Shown here one piece after another: positions 18,805 to 28,603 of a DNA stretch of 64,000 bases. Position 1 is the first letter of the stretch, and the number at the start of each line of letters is the position of its first letter. A program made the position numbers and the translations under genes. The notes under the pieces were generated by a model that was not told where the DNA came from, made no database searches, and saw nothing but the letters and a program-made list of their open reading frames with translations. The stretch lies in the NCBI GenBank assembly GCA_001464765.1, contig LNDV01000022.1:22702-86701 (forward strand). The letters are read 5' to 3'. Source of the stretch: Betaproteobacteria bacterium Ga0077526. GTDB taxonomy: Bacteria; Pseudomonadota; Gammaproteobacteria; Burkholderiales; Ga0077523.

Positions 18805-19710
18805 ATGAGCGCCGAAGCCCTCGCCCCGATTCCGGATGTCCGCCGCGAGGCCCGCAACGCTGAACGGCGCCGGCTGCTGCTCTGGCTCGGCCCGCCCGCG
18901 GCGTGGTTCGCGGTCTTCATGCTGCTGCCGCATCTGAGCCTGCTGTACGTCAGCCTCGGGCACATGGACTACGTCGACTTCGTGCCCGGCTTCTCGGCCG
19001 CCAACTACGTCAAGATCTTCACCGTCGAGCCCTACCTCGGGGTGACCTTCAAGTCCTTCAATAACGGCCTGATGACCGCAGTCCTCGCCTCGCTGATCGC
19101 CTACCCGCTCGCCCTGTGGATGGCCTTCGGTGTTTCCTCGGCCAGAGCCCGCGCACTCGTATCCGTGCTGGTCATCCTGCCCTGGCTCGCCAGCTACATG
19201 GTGAAGGCCTATGCCTGGAAAACCATCCTGGGAACCCAGGGCGTCGTGAACTCCCTGCTCGTGAGCGCCGGCGTGGTCGCGGAACCGCTCGAAACCCTGA
19301 TGTACAGCCGCTTCGCCGTCATCCTCACGCTCACCTACATCTTCACGCCGTTCTGCGTGATCTCCATCTATGCGCAGCTCGAGCGCATTCCCCCGTCCCT
19401 GATCGAGGCTGCGCGGAACCTCGGCGCGACGGACCTCGAGATCTTGAGGCGTATCGTCCTGCCGATCAGCATCCCCGGTGTGTTCGCGGGGGCGGTCATC
19501 GTGTTCTCGCTCGCCTTCAGCGACTTCATCACCAGCACCCTCGTCGGCGGGCCGAGCGACCTGATGATCTCCAGCATCATGATCAATCTCTTCGGGGTCT
19601 CCATGGACCGCCCGCTCGCATCCGCCATCGGCTTCCTGATGCTCGCTCTCGCCGCCGTGCTGCTGGTCACCATGCAGTGGGTCGAGAAGCGCGTGCAGGT
19701 GAGGTTCTAG
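18805..19710 (+). CDS. PotB-type ABC transporter permease
   Basis: 301 residues, six predicted transmembrane helices, with the cytoplasmic EAA loop E-A-A-R-N-L-G-A-T-D that contacts the ATPase. ATG 18805, seven bases after the ATPase stop. Partner of the PotC-like permease that follows. Confidence 0.92.
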   Translation: MSAEALAPIPDVRREARNAERRRLLLWLGPPAAWFAVFMLLPHLSLLYVSLGHMDYVDFVPGFSAANYVKIFTVEPYLGVTFKSFNNGLMTAVLASLIAYPLALWMAFGVSSARARALVSVLVILPWLASYMVKAYAWKTILGTQGVVNSLLVSAGVVAEPLETLMYSRFAVILTLTYIFTPFCVISIYAQLERIPPSLIEAARNLGATDLEILRRIVLPISIPGVFAGAVIVFSLAFSDFITSTLVGGPSDLMISSIMINLFGVSMDRPLASAIGFLMLALAAVLLVTMQWVEKRVQVRF

Positions 19711-19711
19711 G

Positions 19712-20524
19712 ATGTCGGCCGGGCGCCACTCGCTGTGCACGGGTTGGCCCTGGACTGCCGCGGCGATGGCCGTCCTCGGCTTCCTGTACGCGCCCATCGT
19801 CGTCATGGTGGTGCTGTCCTTCAACACCAGTCACGTGCTCGGTCTGCCCATGGAGGGATTCACCTTCGACTGGTACTTCCGATTTCTGGGCAACGAGGAC
19901 GTGGTGGAATCCATCGTCAACGGCACCCTGGTTGCCGTGGCCTGTGTGGTGGTGAGCATCGGCTTCGGCCTGCCGGCCGCCATGGCGCTGGACCGCTTCG
20001 AGTTCCCCGGCAAGGCGATCTTCCGGCGCATCGTCCTGCTGCCGCTGATCCTCCCGGGCGTCACCACGGGGGTCGCCCTGCTCAATTTTTTCGTGCTCGC
20101 GAACGTGCCGATGTCACTCTGGACCATCGTCACGGGCGTGGGCACCGCACTGATCGCCGTGGCCATCACGGAGATCTTCGCCCGGCTCCAGCAGATCGGG
20201 CGCTCCCAGGAGGAGGCGGCCCTGAATCTCGGCGCGACCCACTTCGAGGTGTTCCTCCGCATCACCCTGCCCAACATCGCGTCGGCAGTGGCGGGCGCTG
20301 CGCTGATCGCCTTCGCCATCGCGTTCGACGAGCTTGCCGCGACCTACCTGCTGACCGGTCGCGATGTCACCTTGCCCATGCAGCTCTGGTCGATGATCCG
20401 CCGCGAGGTCACGCCCGAGATCAACGCCATTGCCTCGGCCGTCCTGGCGGTGTCGCTGGTGCTGCTCGTCGCCGGAATGTGGTTGTCCCGGGGCGCCCAG
20501 CTCCGGGGCACCAGGGCTGCCTGA
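19712..20524 (+). CDS. PotC-type ABC transporter permease
   Basis: 270 residues with six transmembrane segments, the PotC-like opening L-Y-A-P-I-V-V-M-V-V-L-S-F-N and an EAA loop E-E-A-A-L-N-L-G-A-T. The ATG lies one base after the PotB stop. Completes the importer. Confidence 0.92.
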   Translation: MSAGRHSLCTGWPWTAAAMAVLGFLYAPIVVMVVLSFNTSHVLGLPMEGFTFDWYFRFLGNEDVVESIVNGTLVAVACVVVSIGFGLPAAMALDRFEFPGKAIFRRIVLLPLILPGVTTGVALLNFFVLANVPMSLWTIVTGVGTALIAVAITEIFARLQQIGRSQEEAALNLGATHFEVFLRITLPNIASAVAGAALIAFAIAFDELAATYLLTGRDVTLPMQLWSMIRREVTPEINAIASAVLAVSLVLLVAGMWLSRGAQLRGTRAA

Positions 20525-20575
20525 GCCAGCCCGGCCGGCGCATACTCGCCCGCTCTCTTTCTGCCTGTCGCGACC

Positions 20576-22261
20576 ATGCCCCTCGATCGATACCTGCGCC
20601 ACGAAGAACTCACGCAGGCGCTGCATCAGCTTGCGGTCGAGCATCCGCATCTCTTCATCGTCGAGAGCATCGGCCATAGCTGGGAAGGTCGTGACATCTG
20701 GCTCGTGACGGCAACGGCCGCCGCGACAGGCCCCGCCCGCGACAAGCCGGCGCTCTGGGTGGACGGCAACATCCACGCGACCGAGGTTGCCGGCGCCATG
20801 GCGTGCCTGCATTTTCTGCAGCACCTCGCGCGCGAGTACGGCCGCGACGCCGACGTGACCCGCGCGTTGGACACGCGGGCCTTCTACGTCGCGCCGCGCC
20901 TCAACCCGGACGGCGCGGAATGGGCCCTGGCCGATCGCCCGAAGTTCATCCGATCCTCCACCCGACCCTATCCCCACGATGAAGAGCCCCGGGGTGGCCT
21001 CAAGTACGAAGACGTGGACGGCGACGGTCGCGCGCTCACGATGCGTATTCGCGATGCGAACGGCCCCTGGAAGACATCGGATCGCGACCCACGCCTGCTG
21101 GTGCGACGCGACCCCGCGGAGGTGGGCGGGGTCTACTACCGGCTGCTGCCCGAGGGCCGGATCGACGAGTGGGACGGCGTGACGGTCCGCATGCAGGCGC
21201 GCAAGGAACAGCTCGACCTCAACCGCAACTACCCGGCCGGCTGGCGCCAGGAGCACGAACAGTTCGGCGCGGGGCCGTATCCGGCCTCGGAGCCGGAAGT
21301 GCAGGCGGCGGTGAAATTCATCGCTGGACATCCGAACATCACCGGGGGCGTCGCGTTCCATACCTACAGCGGTGTCCTGCTGCGGCCCTACTCGCACCAC
21401 GCCGACGACACGTTGCCGGTGGAGGACCTGTGGACGTACCAGAAGATCGGCGCGCGGGGCACGGAGCTGACCGGCTACCCGAACATTTCGGTGTTCCACG
21501 ATTTCCGCTATCACCCGAAAGAAGTCATCACCGGTGCGTTCGACGACTGGCTCTACGATCACCAGGGCGTGTTCGCCTGGACCGTGGAGATCTGGAGCCC
21601 GCAGCGCGAGGCCGGCATCACCGACTACAAGTTCATCGAGTGGTACCGGGAGCACCCCGTCGAGGACGATCTGAAGCTCCTCGCGTGGAACGACGACGTG
21701 CTGGGCGGCAAGGGTTTCGTCGACTGGTATGCGTTTGATCATCCGCAGCTCGGCCCGGTGGAGATCGGCGGCTGGGATTCGATGTACACGTGGAGCAATC
21801 CGCCGCCGGCGCTGCTCGAACGGGAAGTGAACCGCTTTCCGGCGTGGCTCGTATGGCTCGCGCTGATTTCGCCGCGGCTCGAGCTCTTCGGCGCGACCGC
21901 CACGGCCCTGGGCGGCGACACCTATCGTGTCCGGCTCGTGGTTCACAACACCGGCTGGCTGCCCACCTACGTCACCAAGATCGCACAGAAGAACAAGCGC
22001 AGCCGTGGCCTCGTCTGCGAGATCGAGTTGCCGGACGGCGTGACCCTCGAGAGCGGCCGCGTGCGCGTGGAAGCGGGAGAGCTCGAAGGTCGTGCCTACA
22101 AGTCCGCATCGCCCTCGAGCTGGGGCGGCTGGGGCGGCGACATGACCGTCGATCGGGCCAAGGTGGAATGGGTGATTCGCGGCGCCCCGGGAACGCAGGT
22201 CGGGCTGGTGGCCCGGCACGATCGGGCCGGCCTCGTGCGCACGGTCGTGACGCTGGGTTGA
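20576..22261 (+). CDS. M14 family zinc carboxypeptidase
   Basis: 561 residues. Zinc ligands His67 and Glu70 in G-N-I-H-A-T-E, third ligand His262 in F-H-T-Y-S-G, and general-base Glu338 in W-T-V-E-I-W. N-P-D-G and N-R-N-Y are also M14 signatures. The peptidase covers about 1-360. The last ~200 residues look beta-rich and may be an accessory domain. No signal peptide, so probably cytoplasmic. It lies 51 bp after the Pot operon on the same strand, so the transporter may supply its substrate (inference). Confidence 0.9.
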   Translation: MPLDRYLRHEELTQALHQLAVEHPHLFIVESIGHSWEGRDIWLVTATAAATGPARDKPALWVDGNIHATEVAGAMACLHFLQHLAREYGRDADVTRALDTRAFYVAPRLNPDGAEWALADRPKFIRSSTRPYPHDEEPRGGLKYEDVDGDGRALTMRIRDANGPWKTSDRDPRLLVRRDPAEVGGVYYRLLPEGRIDEWDGVTVRMQARKEQLDLNRNYPAGWRQEHEQFGAGPYPASEPEVQAAVKFIAGHPNITGGVAFHTYSGVLLRPYSHHADDTLPVEDLWTYQKIGARGTELTGYPNISVFHDFRYHPKEVITGAFDDWLYDHQGVFAWTVEIWSPQREAGITDYKFIEWYREHPVEDDLKLLAWNDDVLGGKGFVDWYAFDHPQLGPVEIGGWDSMYTWSNPPPALLEREVNRFPAWLVWLALISPRLELFGATATALGGDTYRVRLVVHNTGWLPTYVTKIAQKNKRSRGLVCEIELPDGVTLESGRVRVEAGELEGRAYKSASPSSWGGWGGDMTVDRAKVEWVIRGAPGTQVGLVARHDRAGLVRTVVTLG

Positions 22262-22322
22262 CCGTCAGCGAGCGGAACAATCGAGCGTGCCGTGATGGCC
22301 CGCAGGCCGGGACTCCCGAAGC

Positions 22323-23468
22323 TCAGCTGCCCTTCCAGGTGAACGGAAACAGCAACTGTCGCCAGAACCCGTTGGGCACGTAATCTCCCAGCACACCGTA
22401 ACGCGCCGGCCATTCCCTATCGCTCTGCACGGCGGTGCCGAAGAGGTGATCCAGGAAGGCGAAGTGGGCCGCGTAGTTCTTGTCGAGCGCCTCGGTGTCC
22501 TGACTGTGGTGCCAATGGTGGAAGTTGGGCGTGACGATCACGTAGCGCAGCGGCCCCAGACGCACACTGACGTTGGCGTGGTTGAACACGGCCTGGAAAC
22601 CGACGATGACGATGTAGGCGTCGATCACGTCCTTGCTGAAGCCCAGCACGAAGATCGGCGCGAGCACCAGCGTACGCGTGAGCAGCAGCTCGAGGACGTG
22701 CTGCCGGGAACCGGCCATCCAGTCCATGCTCTTCGCGCTGTGGTGCACCGCGTGCAGGCGCCACAGCACAGGCACCTCGTGATAGGCGCGGTGGGTCCAG
22801 TACTGGACGAAGTCCGCGACGAAGACGATCAGGAACAGGCTCACCACGAAGGGCAGATCGCGCACCCAGGCCTGCAGGCCATCCTTGACCGCCCAGCCGA
22901 AGAGCTTGTGCACCAGCAGATTCACGGCCAGCAGCACGAAGCCCACTAGCATGTGATTGACGATGAAGTGGTGGAAGTCGGTCTGCCACTCCTCCCGGAA
23001 CACCGGCTGGTCGCGGCGCAGTGGAAAGAGCTTCTCGATGAACACGAAAATCAAGGTGCTGCCGAGCAGATCGAGGATGAACCAGTCCAGGCCGATGTAG
23101 GGTGTGCCGTCCGGAAAGGCGGGATCCACCTCGACCTTGTGCCCCCCGAGGAGGAGGGTCAGCGCGATCAGTACGAAAGTCCCGGCCGAAAGCCAGCGCA
23201 CCCGCCCGAGGACCACATTGAGAAGCGCGATGGCGCCGGAGATCACAAGCGACCAGTAGAGCAGCTGGCGCATCACGTCCACGTTGTAGCTCTTCCGCAG
23301 TTCGGGCGTGGTGAGGTATTCGGGAAAGTGGAAGGCGAGCACGCCGAGGAAACACAGGATTGCCAGCGACAGCGCAATGACTCCCGCGGCCAAGCCGCGG
23401 CCGTTGCGGATCGGACCATGGGATTCGGTCAGGCGGTTGAGCTTGTCGAGGGGGGCCTTGTCGATCAT
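22323..23468 (-). CDS. Fatty acid hydroxylase / sterol desaturase family membrane enzyme
   Basis: 381 residues with several transmembrane helices and the complete histidine set for a non-haem di-iron centre: H226-R-A-Y-H230, H239-A-V-H-H and H317-H-W-H-H321. A W-x-T-D-F-H-H segment near 162-167 adds further His. These enzymes hydroxylate or desaturate lipids in the inner membrane. Substrate unknown. Confidence 0.92.
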   Translation of the reverse strand: MIDKAPLDKLNRLTESHGPIRNGRGLAAGVIALSLAILCFLGVLAFHFPEYLTTPELRKSYNVDVMRQLLYWSLVISGAIALLNVVLGRVRWLSAGTFVLIALTLLLGGHKVEVDPAFPDGTPYIGLDWFILDLLGSTLIFVFIEKLFPLRRDQPVFREEWQTDFHHFIVNHMLVGFVLLAVNLLVHKLFGWAVKDGLQAWVRDLPFVVSLFLIVFVADFVQYWTHRAYHEVPVLWRLHAVHHSAKSMDWMAGSRQHVLELLLTRTLVLAPIFVLGFSKDVIDAYIVIVGFQAVFNHANVSVRLGPLRYVIVTPNFHHWHHSQDTEALDKNYAAHFAFLDHLFGTAVQSDREWPARYGVLGDYVPNGFWRQLLFPFTWKGS

Positions 23469-23549
23469 CGGCGTGCTCCGGCTTCAGGAAAGTAAGCCGA
23501 AGTATAGAAGGAAGCCAACCCCGCCCCGGGCGAGGCGGCGACCCGAGTC

Positions 23550-23939
23550 TCAGTCGGGCATGGCCCGGCTCGCATTCATGGCCACCATGCCCTTGATGAT
23601 GCGGTAGAGGAACCACGCCGAGATGACCGCCCAGGCAATGGCACCAGGCAGGTAGAGCAACAGAAACAGCGGAAACGTGACCGCGTAGAGGACACCCGCC
23701 CAGATCACGGTGCGGATGCGCCACGAAAAATGGCTCGCCTGCCAGCTGCCCTCGGCTTCGCCTTTCTTCACCAGATCGATGACCAGGGCCACGATCAGCA
23801 CACCCGCCCCCACCTGCGCGCCCGGGATCACGGCGGCCACGGCCACGATGAGGTGCAGCACGTAACTCACCCAGCCCACGGTCTTCAGGGATTCGGCCTT
23901 CTCGTCGTTCGCCGTCCCGACGTCGATCCTTTCGCTCAT
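23550..23939 (-). CDS. Small multi-pass membrane protein (DUF4870-like)
   Basis: 129 residues with three to four hydrophobic helices and the V-G-W-V-S-Y-V-L-H start typical of the DUF4870-like group. A soluble loop G-S-W-Q-A-S-H-F-x-W-R sits between helices. ATG 23939 with GGAAG upstream. Function unknown. Probably shares a transcript with the hydroxylase 82 bp downstream. Confidence 0.8.
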   Translation of the reverse strand: MSERIDVGTANDEKAESLKTVGWVSYVLHLIVAVAAVIPGAQVGAGVLIVALVIDLVKKGEAEGSWQASHFSWRIRTVIWAGVLYAVTFPLFLLLYLPGAIAWAVISAWFLYRIIKGMVAMNASRAMPD

Positions 23940-24082
23940 GTCACTTCCTTTCGGAATCGTGTTCTGCTGCCAGTGAGCCACCGCCCAGCGCGGGTGCTCT
24001 CCTTCCGGGCAATGCGGGCCCTCGCCACCAGCCTGCGATCGTCAGCAGGGCGATCGACTTTCGTTCGCTCGCCCTGCCGCCG

Positions 24083-25186
24083 TCACAGCGCCATCCGTGT
24101 GACCGCCTCCTCGTTCCATTCGATCCCCACACCCGGGACATCCGGCGTCATCGCGAAACCGTCCTTGACCGGCAGCGGGGTGGCAAGGATAGGCTCGACC
24201 CAATCGCTCCATTCCAGCCAGTCGGCGGTTTCGCTTGCGCGCAGGAGGTGCGTGGAGATCATCCCGTACAGGTGGTTCGACAGCGGCAGACCGGCGGCCC
24301 CGGCAATGGCTGCAGAGCGCATCCAGCCGGTCACCCCGCCGATACGCATGAGGTCGGGCATATAGAGGTCCGCCGCGCCCGCCTTGACGGCCTTGAGGAA
24401 CTCGCGCGGACCGTAGATGTTCTCGCCGATCTGTACCGGCGTCTTCACCTCGCGGGCGATCTGGGCGCAGCCTTCGAGGTTGTCGTACACGATGGGCTCT
24501 TCGAACCAGCTGAGTCCCTGGTCGTCCAGCGCGTGGAGGCGCAGCAGGGCCTCCCCGAAACTCAGCCCCTGATTGAAATCGCACATGAGCTGGACGTCTT
24601 CGCCGACGGCACGTCGCACGGCTGCGATGACGGCGAGGTCGTCCTTCAGCTTGTCGCGACCCAGACGGATCTTGATGGCCTTGAAGCCGCCCTGCGCCAC
24701 CAGCTCGGCGGCCTCGCGCTCCACGCGATCGAGCGGAATGAGCCACAGGCCATTGGTGTTGTAGGCGCGCACGGGTCCCGTGGTACTGCCCAGCAGCACG
24801 GCGAGCGGCACGCCGGCCGCCTTGGCCAGGGCGTCCCAGATCGCCATGTCCAGCCCCGAGATGGCGATCAGCGTGACGCCCTCGCGCCCGACCAGGTGCA
24901 GCGCACGCATGCCGTCGCGATACACGTCGAGCGGCGCGAGCGGCTTGCCGACAAAGGACTCGGCGAGGTCCGCGAGGGTCTGCGAGATCGGTTTGACCGA
25001 CTTCTCCAGGTAGGGCTCCAGGTAGCTGCGACCCACCACGCCTTCCCGGGTGTGGACGTCGATCAGGATGAAGGGCCACTTCCGATACTCCCCCACCTTG
25101 GCGACGATCGGGCGCTTCAGCGGGACGGAGACGGCACGGATGCGAACGCTTTCCAGGGTGAGCTTGGGCAGAGCATGGGAAGTCAT
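24083..25186 (-). CDS. Mandelate racemase / muconate lactonizing enzyme family (enolase superfamily)
   Basis: 367 residues: enolase-type capping domain then TIM barrel. Metal ligands Asp203, Glu229 and Glu255, and the Asp278-His305 dyad in M-P-D-L-M and S-N-H-L-Y-G, define the mandelate racemase subgroup. The second catalytic site reads K172-I-R174 rather than the usual K-x-K. Members are sugar-acid dehydratases or racemases; substrate not assigned. An upstream in-frame ATG at 25201 adds five residues. Confidence 0.9.
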   Translation of the reverse strand: MTSHALPKLTLESVRIRAVSVPLKRPIVAKVGEYRKWPFILIDVHTREGVVGRSYLEPYLEKSVKPISQTLADLAESFVGKPLAPLDVYRDGMRALHLVGREGVTLIAISGLDMAIWDALAKAAGVPLAVLLGSTTGPVRAYNTNGLWLIPLDRVEREAAELVAQGGFKAIKIRLGRDKLKDDLAVIAAVRRAVGEDVQLMCDFNQGLSFGEALLRLHALDDQGLSWFEEPIVYDNLEGCAQIAREVKTPVQIGENIYGPREFLKAVKAGAADLYMPDLMRIGGVTGWMRSAAIAGAAGLPLSNHLYGMISTHLLRASETADWLEWSDWVEPILATPLPVKDGFAMTPDVPGVGIEWNEEAVTRMAL

Positions 25187-25465
25187 GGGAGTACCAGGCA
25201 ATGAAGTGAATCGCGATTATCGCCCACGACCGGTGATGGCAAGGCGGGGCATGCCGCCAACGACAGTTACCGGTCATCACTCTCCAGGACGGGACTCTCG
25301 TCCCGGGCGGCGGATCGGCCCGAGCCTCCGTCACGGCGGCTGGTGCTGCGGCGCAACCAGACTCGACGCCGGTACCGGGCTTGCCTGGCCTCGCGCGCCG
25401 CCGCATCATCTCCCGATGCAAGCTGGGCGCTCCGTGTCCTGGCCGATACGTAAGGGGGCATTCCG

Positions 25466-26344
25466 ATGCGAATCCTGACCACCATGCTCGCGATCCTGTC
25501 GGCGCTCTACTGGAGCCCTGCCCTGAGCAACCCCTCCCTGCGCGAAACCCTCGCCGCCGCAAAGGCAGGCAACGCAGGAGCGCAGTACATGGCCGGGATG
25601 ATGTACCTCTTCGGCCAGGGAACGCCGCGGGATCTGCCCCGCGCCGTGAAGTGGCTCGAGCAGAGCGCCGACGCGAAGTTGCCTCAGGCTCTCGTCGCTC
25701 TGGCGGGGCTGTCGGATGTGGGCCTGGGCGTCCCGTTGGACGTGGCCCGTGCCGACAAGCTGCGTCAGGAGGCGGCTCTGGCCGGCAATCCCACAGCCCG
25801 AGGCCAGATCGAAAACGATCGCAGGATGCCGGGGCAGAGGGACTTCCGCCGGGCGAGCCTTCTCACGGAACTGCATCGATACGCCGAGGCCCTGCCCTAC
25901 GCGAAGAAATCGGCGGACGCCGGTAGTGCGAATGCCCAACTGCTGCTGGGACGCGCGTATCACTTTGGCCTGGGCGTGCCAGTGGACAAGCCGGCCGCGC
26001 TTGCCTTGTACCAGCGCTCCGACATGGGAGGACTGGCCGACGGTTCCAGAGCCGTCGCCTACATGTACGAGTTCGGTGAAGGCGTCGGTGTCGACCGCAA
26101 GAAGGCGCTGCAGTACTACGATCGTGCCGCGTCCCGTGGCAGCGCTCTGGCGCGGCGGGCGGCTGCCAATCTGCGCTCTCCCGACTACGATCAGCCTGCG
26201 AGAAGTCAAGGCGGGAACTCCGAGTACGCGACACCCGCGCAGGACAACCGCTGCGCCGACAACGGGGGCCGCATGGATGGCACGCAATGCTTCAACGCGA
26301 GCAGAGTGCCCATCGATCCCTCCAATGGTCAGCACTATCGATGA
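25466..26344 (+). CDS. Exported Sel1-repeat protein
   Basis: 292 residues. A signal peptide is visible (hydrophobic 5-20, cleavage after about A-L-S). About five Sel1-like repeats follow, recognised by A-x-x-x-M-Y-x-x-G-x-G-V-x-x-D at roughly 36-72, 73-106, 145-178 and 180-214. Sel1 proteins act as periplasmic adaptors. The last 60 residues are unrecognised and polar. No obvious partner adjoins it. Confidence 0.85.
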   Translation: MRILTTMLAILSALYWSPALSNPSLRETLAAAKAGNAGAQYMAGMMYLFGQGTPRDLPRAVKWLEQSADAKLPQALVALAGLSDVGLGVPLDVARADKLRQEAALAGNPTARGQIENDRRMPGQRDFRRASLLTELHRYAEALPYAKKSADAGSANAQLLLGRAYHFGLGVPVDKPAALALYQRSDMGGLADGSRAVAYMYEFGEGVGVDRKKALQYYDRAASRGSALARRAAANLRSPDYDQPARSQGGNSEYATPAQDNRCADNGGRMDGTQCFNASRVPIDPSNGQHYR

Positions 26345-26462
26345 CCCGCGCCGTCCGGAAGCGAGTCAGGCGGGTAGTTCGTCTGCGTGACCGTGAGCAA
26401 GGCGGCACCGCCCCGCCGAATCGAACACCGCACTCCCCCTGCAGAACGATGACCACCCGCGA

Positions 26463-26483
26463 GCCCACGGTCTTCGCGTGGGC
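26463..26483. terminator. Hairpin between convergent genes
   Basis: GCCCACG (26463-26469) and CGTGGGC (26477-26483) form a perfect 7-bp stem with a 7-base loop in the 148-bp gap between the Sel1 gene and the convergent hydrolase gene. No long T-run follows, so it may be a weak bidirectional terminator. Confidence 0.45.
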
Positions 26484-26492
26484 CCTGCGGCG

Positions 26493-27638
26493 TCACGCCC
26501 GCAGAAACGACAGAAGCGCATCGTTGAAGGCGTGCGCGTGGGACACATTCAGCCCGTGCGGGGCGCCGTTGACCCGCAGCAGGTTGCTGTGGGAAACGGC
26601 GCGGTGGGTACGCGCGCCCGAGCCTTCGATGGGCACGATCGCGTCCGCCTCGCCGTGGATCACCAGCGTCGGCACCATCACTTTCTCGAGATCCTTGCGG
26701 AAGTCCGTCGTGGCAAAGGACTCCATGCAAGCCAGCGCGGCGTGCTGTGCCGCCTGCTCGCACAGCGCGATGGCTGCGCCCCGTTGCGACTCGGTGACCT
26801 GCAACGTCCCGTTCGCCGAGAAGAAGTCCCGGGTGAACTGTTCGAAATAGCCACTGCGATCCCGCTCGAAAGCGCTCTTCTTCAATTGCGCCTTCTCGGC
26901 CGTCAGCGGGCCGTCGGGGTTATCGGCCGACTTCATGAGGCACGGCGTCACGGCAGCGGCGAACACCACGCTGTGCAGGCGCGACTCGCCATGGCGTCCG
27001 ACGTAACGGGCGACTTCGCCGCCGCCCATCGAAAATCCCACCAGCGTCACATCCTGCAGGCCGCATTCGTCCAGCACGCGTTGCAAGTCGTCGGCGAGGG
27101 TGTCGTAGCCATAGCCGGATTCCGGCTTGTCGGAATGTCCGAAACCCCGGCGGTCGTAGGCCACCACCCGATAACCGGCGGCCTGAAGCACTGACGCCTG
27201 CGATTCCCACGCCTGGGCGGACAATGGCCACCCGTGAATCAGGACCACCGGTCGGCCGCTGCCTCCGCCGTCCTCTATGTGGAGGCGCACGGCGTCACCG
27301 GGCGTTGTGCCGGACCGGGTCGACTCGTCCGGCTCGGTCATGACCCCTGCGGCGGCGCCGCCCAGCGCCCCGGCAACGGCACCCAATGCGGCGCCCACCA
27401 CCACGCCAACCGGGCCGGCGGCCATGACGCCGATGGTCGCGCCGGTGGCCACACCGGCCACCACGCTGCCGCCAACCAGCGCTGACTGGGCTTCGCGTTC
27501 CGCCTGGCGGGGCTCCAGCGCAACCTGCGCAGCAGGATTCGGGTCCTGTGAGGGAATGCCGTGTCCGGACCGTGCCTGGAGGGCGAGGTCCTGGTCGACG
27601 GGAGGGGTCTTGGATGGTGCGATGGCGGTTGGGATCAT
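26493..27638 (-). CDS. Alpha/beta hydrolase (haloperoxidase-like) with N-terminal glycine-zipper segment
   Basis: 381 residues in two parts. Residues about 52-100 are Gly/Ala-rich hydrophobic sequence with a glycine-zipper look (V-G-A-A-L-G-A-V-A-G), able to insert in a membrane. From about 118 comes an alpha/beta hydrolase like non-haem chloroperoxidases: oxyanion H-G-W-P-L-S, Ser203 in G-F-S-M-G-G-G, acid in H-G-E-A-D and His in A-P-H-G. ATG 27638 with AGGAA upstream. The fusion is uncommon and suggests a membrane-attached esterase or perhydrolase. Confidence 0.85.
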   Translation of the reverse strand: MIPTAIAPSKTPPVDQDLALQARSGHGIPSQDPNPAAQVALEPRQAEREAQSALVGGSVVAGVATGATIGVMAAGPVGVVVGAALGAVAGALGGAAAGVMTEPDESTRSGTTPGDAVRLHIEDGGGSGRPVVLIHGWPLSAQAWESQASVLQAAGYRVVAYDRRGFGHSDKPESGYGYDTLADDLQRVLDECGLQDVTLVGFSMGGGEVARYVGRHGESRLHSVVFAAAVTPCLMKSADNPDGPLTAEKAQLKKSAFERDRSGYFEQFTRDFFSANGTLQVTESQRGAAIALCEQAAQHAALACMESFATTDFRKDLEKVMVPTLVIHGEADAIVPIEGSGARTHRAVSHSNLLRVNGAPHGLNVSHAHAFNDALLSFLRA

Positions 27639-28375
27639 GAGTCGTTCCTGAGGCAGATGAAGGCGGGGCGTGCACCCGGCACGCACCGTGGACTGAGGAG
27701 CGACAGTACGTTCGCGCCAGGCGCCCTGTCGGTACGGCAGCAGACGATCGGGGGCCCGGTCCGAAGCGCCGCTTCTTCGGTGACGTCAGGTCGAGCCTTC
27801 GCGGAACTCGTTCCAACGGAAACGGATCACGTCATCGCCACCACCCTTGGCACCGCAGCCCGGTCTTCTGCCTCGACCGCAGGCAGACTCTCGGGCTCGC
27901 GCGAAGGCTAGCCGATACGAACCAACGGGGACCGCCAGACTTTCACGCGGCCTGAACGTTGACCGGGATCAATGGCCGCCCGGCCCTACGCGCGATCGGT
28001 CCCGCGAAAGGGAGTGGCTTGCCTCGCATGCCGTTCGAAAACAAGGAAGCGTCCCTTGCCCCGACGCGCACGAGTGAGATCCTTTCCAGGGGGAAGAAAC
28101 CATGTCGGCAGCTCTCGCGTGAACCTTCGCAAGATGCTGTCTGTTCACGTTGTCGTTCTTATGCTGTCGGCAGCGTTGCCGCGGGGCACGCCAGCGTGCT
28201 GGAGAACTCGCCGGGGGCGGTCGATGACCCGGAGGGCAGCATGCCCGCCGGGGATGGTTTGGACTGGACTACTCAGACTCGTTCGAGGACAGGACCGCAC
28301 AATTGCCGGCATTCCGACCTGATGTTGCCCCTCGACGGATCTGCGCCGCTGCCTCGCAGCGCCAGAGCATACGAC
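27639..28375. other. 737-bp stretch without a convincing gene
   Basis: Several open frames cross it, but none has a recognisable product or consistent codon use. A signal-peptide-like string begins near 28132 on the plus strand and is soon lost, so a decayed secreted-protein gene is possible. No clear repeats or terminators seen. Confidence 0.4.
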
Positions 28376-28603
28376 TCAGCGACTGCGAACTGCCCACCAG
28401 GAATACATCCCCGTCAGCGCCATCATCGGCCACAGCACGCTGCACAGCACTGTCCAGGCGACTCGGCCCTGCATCGGATCGACCTCGTCGCTGGCGCAGC
28501 GCTTCGTGTGACCTTCGCTGAACAGATGACGGTGAGCGTGCGTTGCGAGGCCGAACAGTGCACCGACGAAGGCGAAAAGAGTAACGGCAAGCGGCATGGT
28601 CAT
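28376..28603 (-). CDS. Small two-helix membrane protein
   Basis: 75 residues with a hydrophobic helix at each end (about 3-17 and 47-70) and a His-rich loop H-A-H-R-H between. ATG 28603 has a good GGAGGAA site seven bases upstream, which decides the start. Not recognised. Isolated between two gene-free regions. Confidence 0.55.
   Translation of the reverse strand: MTMPLAVTLFAFVGALFGLATHAHRHLFSEGHTKRCASDEVDPMQGRVAWTVLCSVLWPMMALTGMYSWWAVRSR

Noticed and set aside
20114..22219. 701-codon minus-strand open frame
   Set aside because: Lies antisense to the M14 carboxypeptidase, which has complete catalytic motifs; the opposite frame has none.
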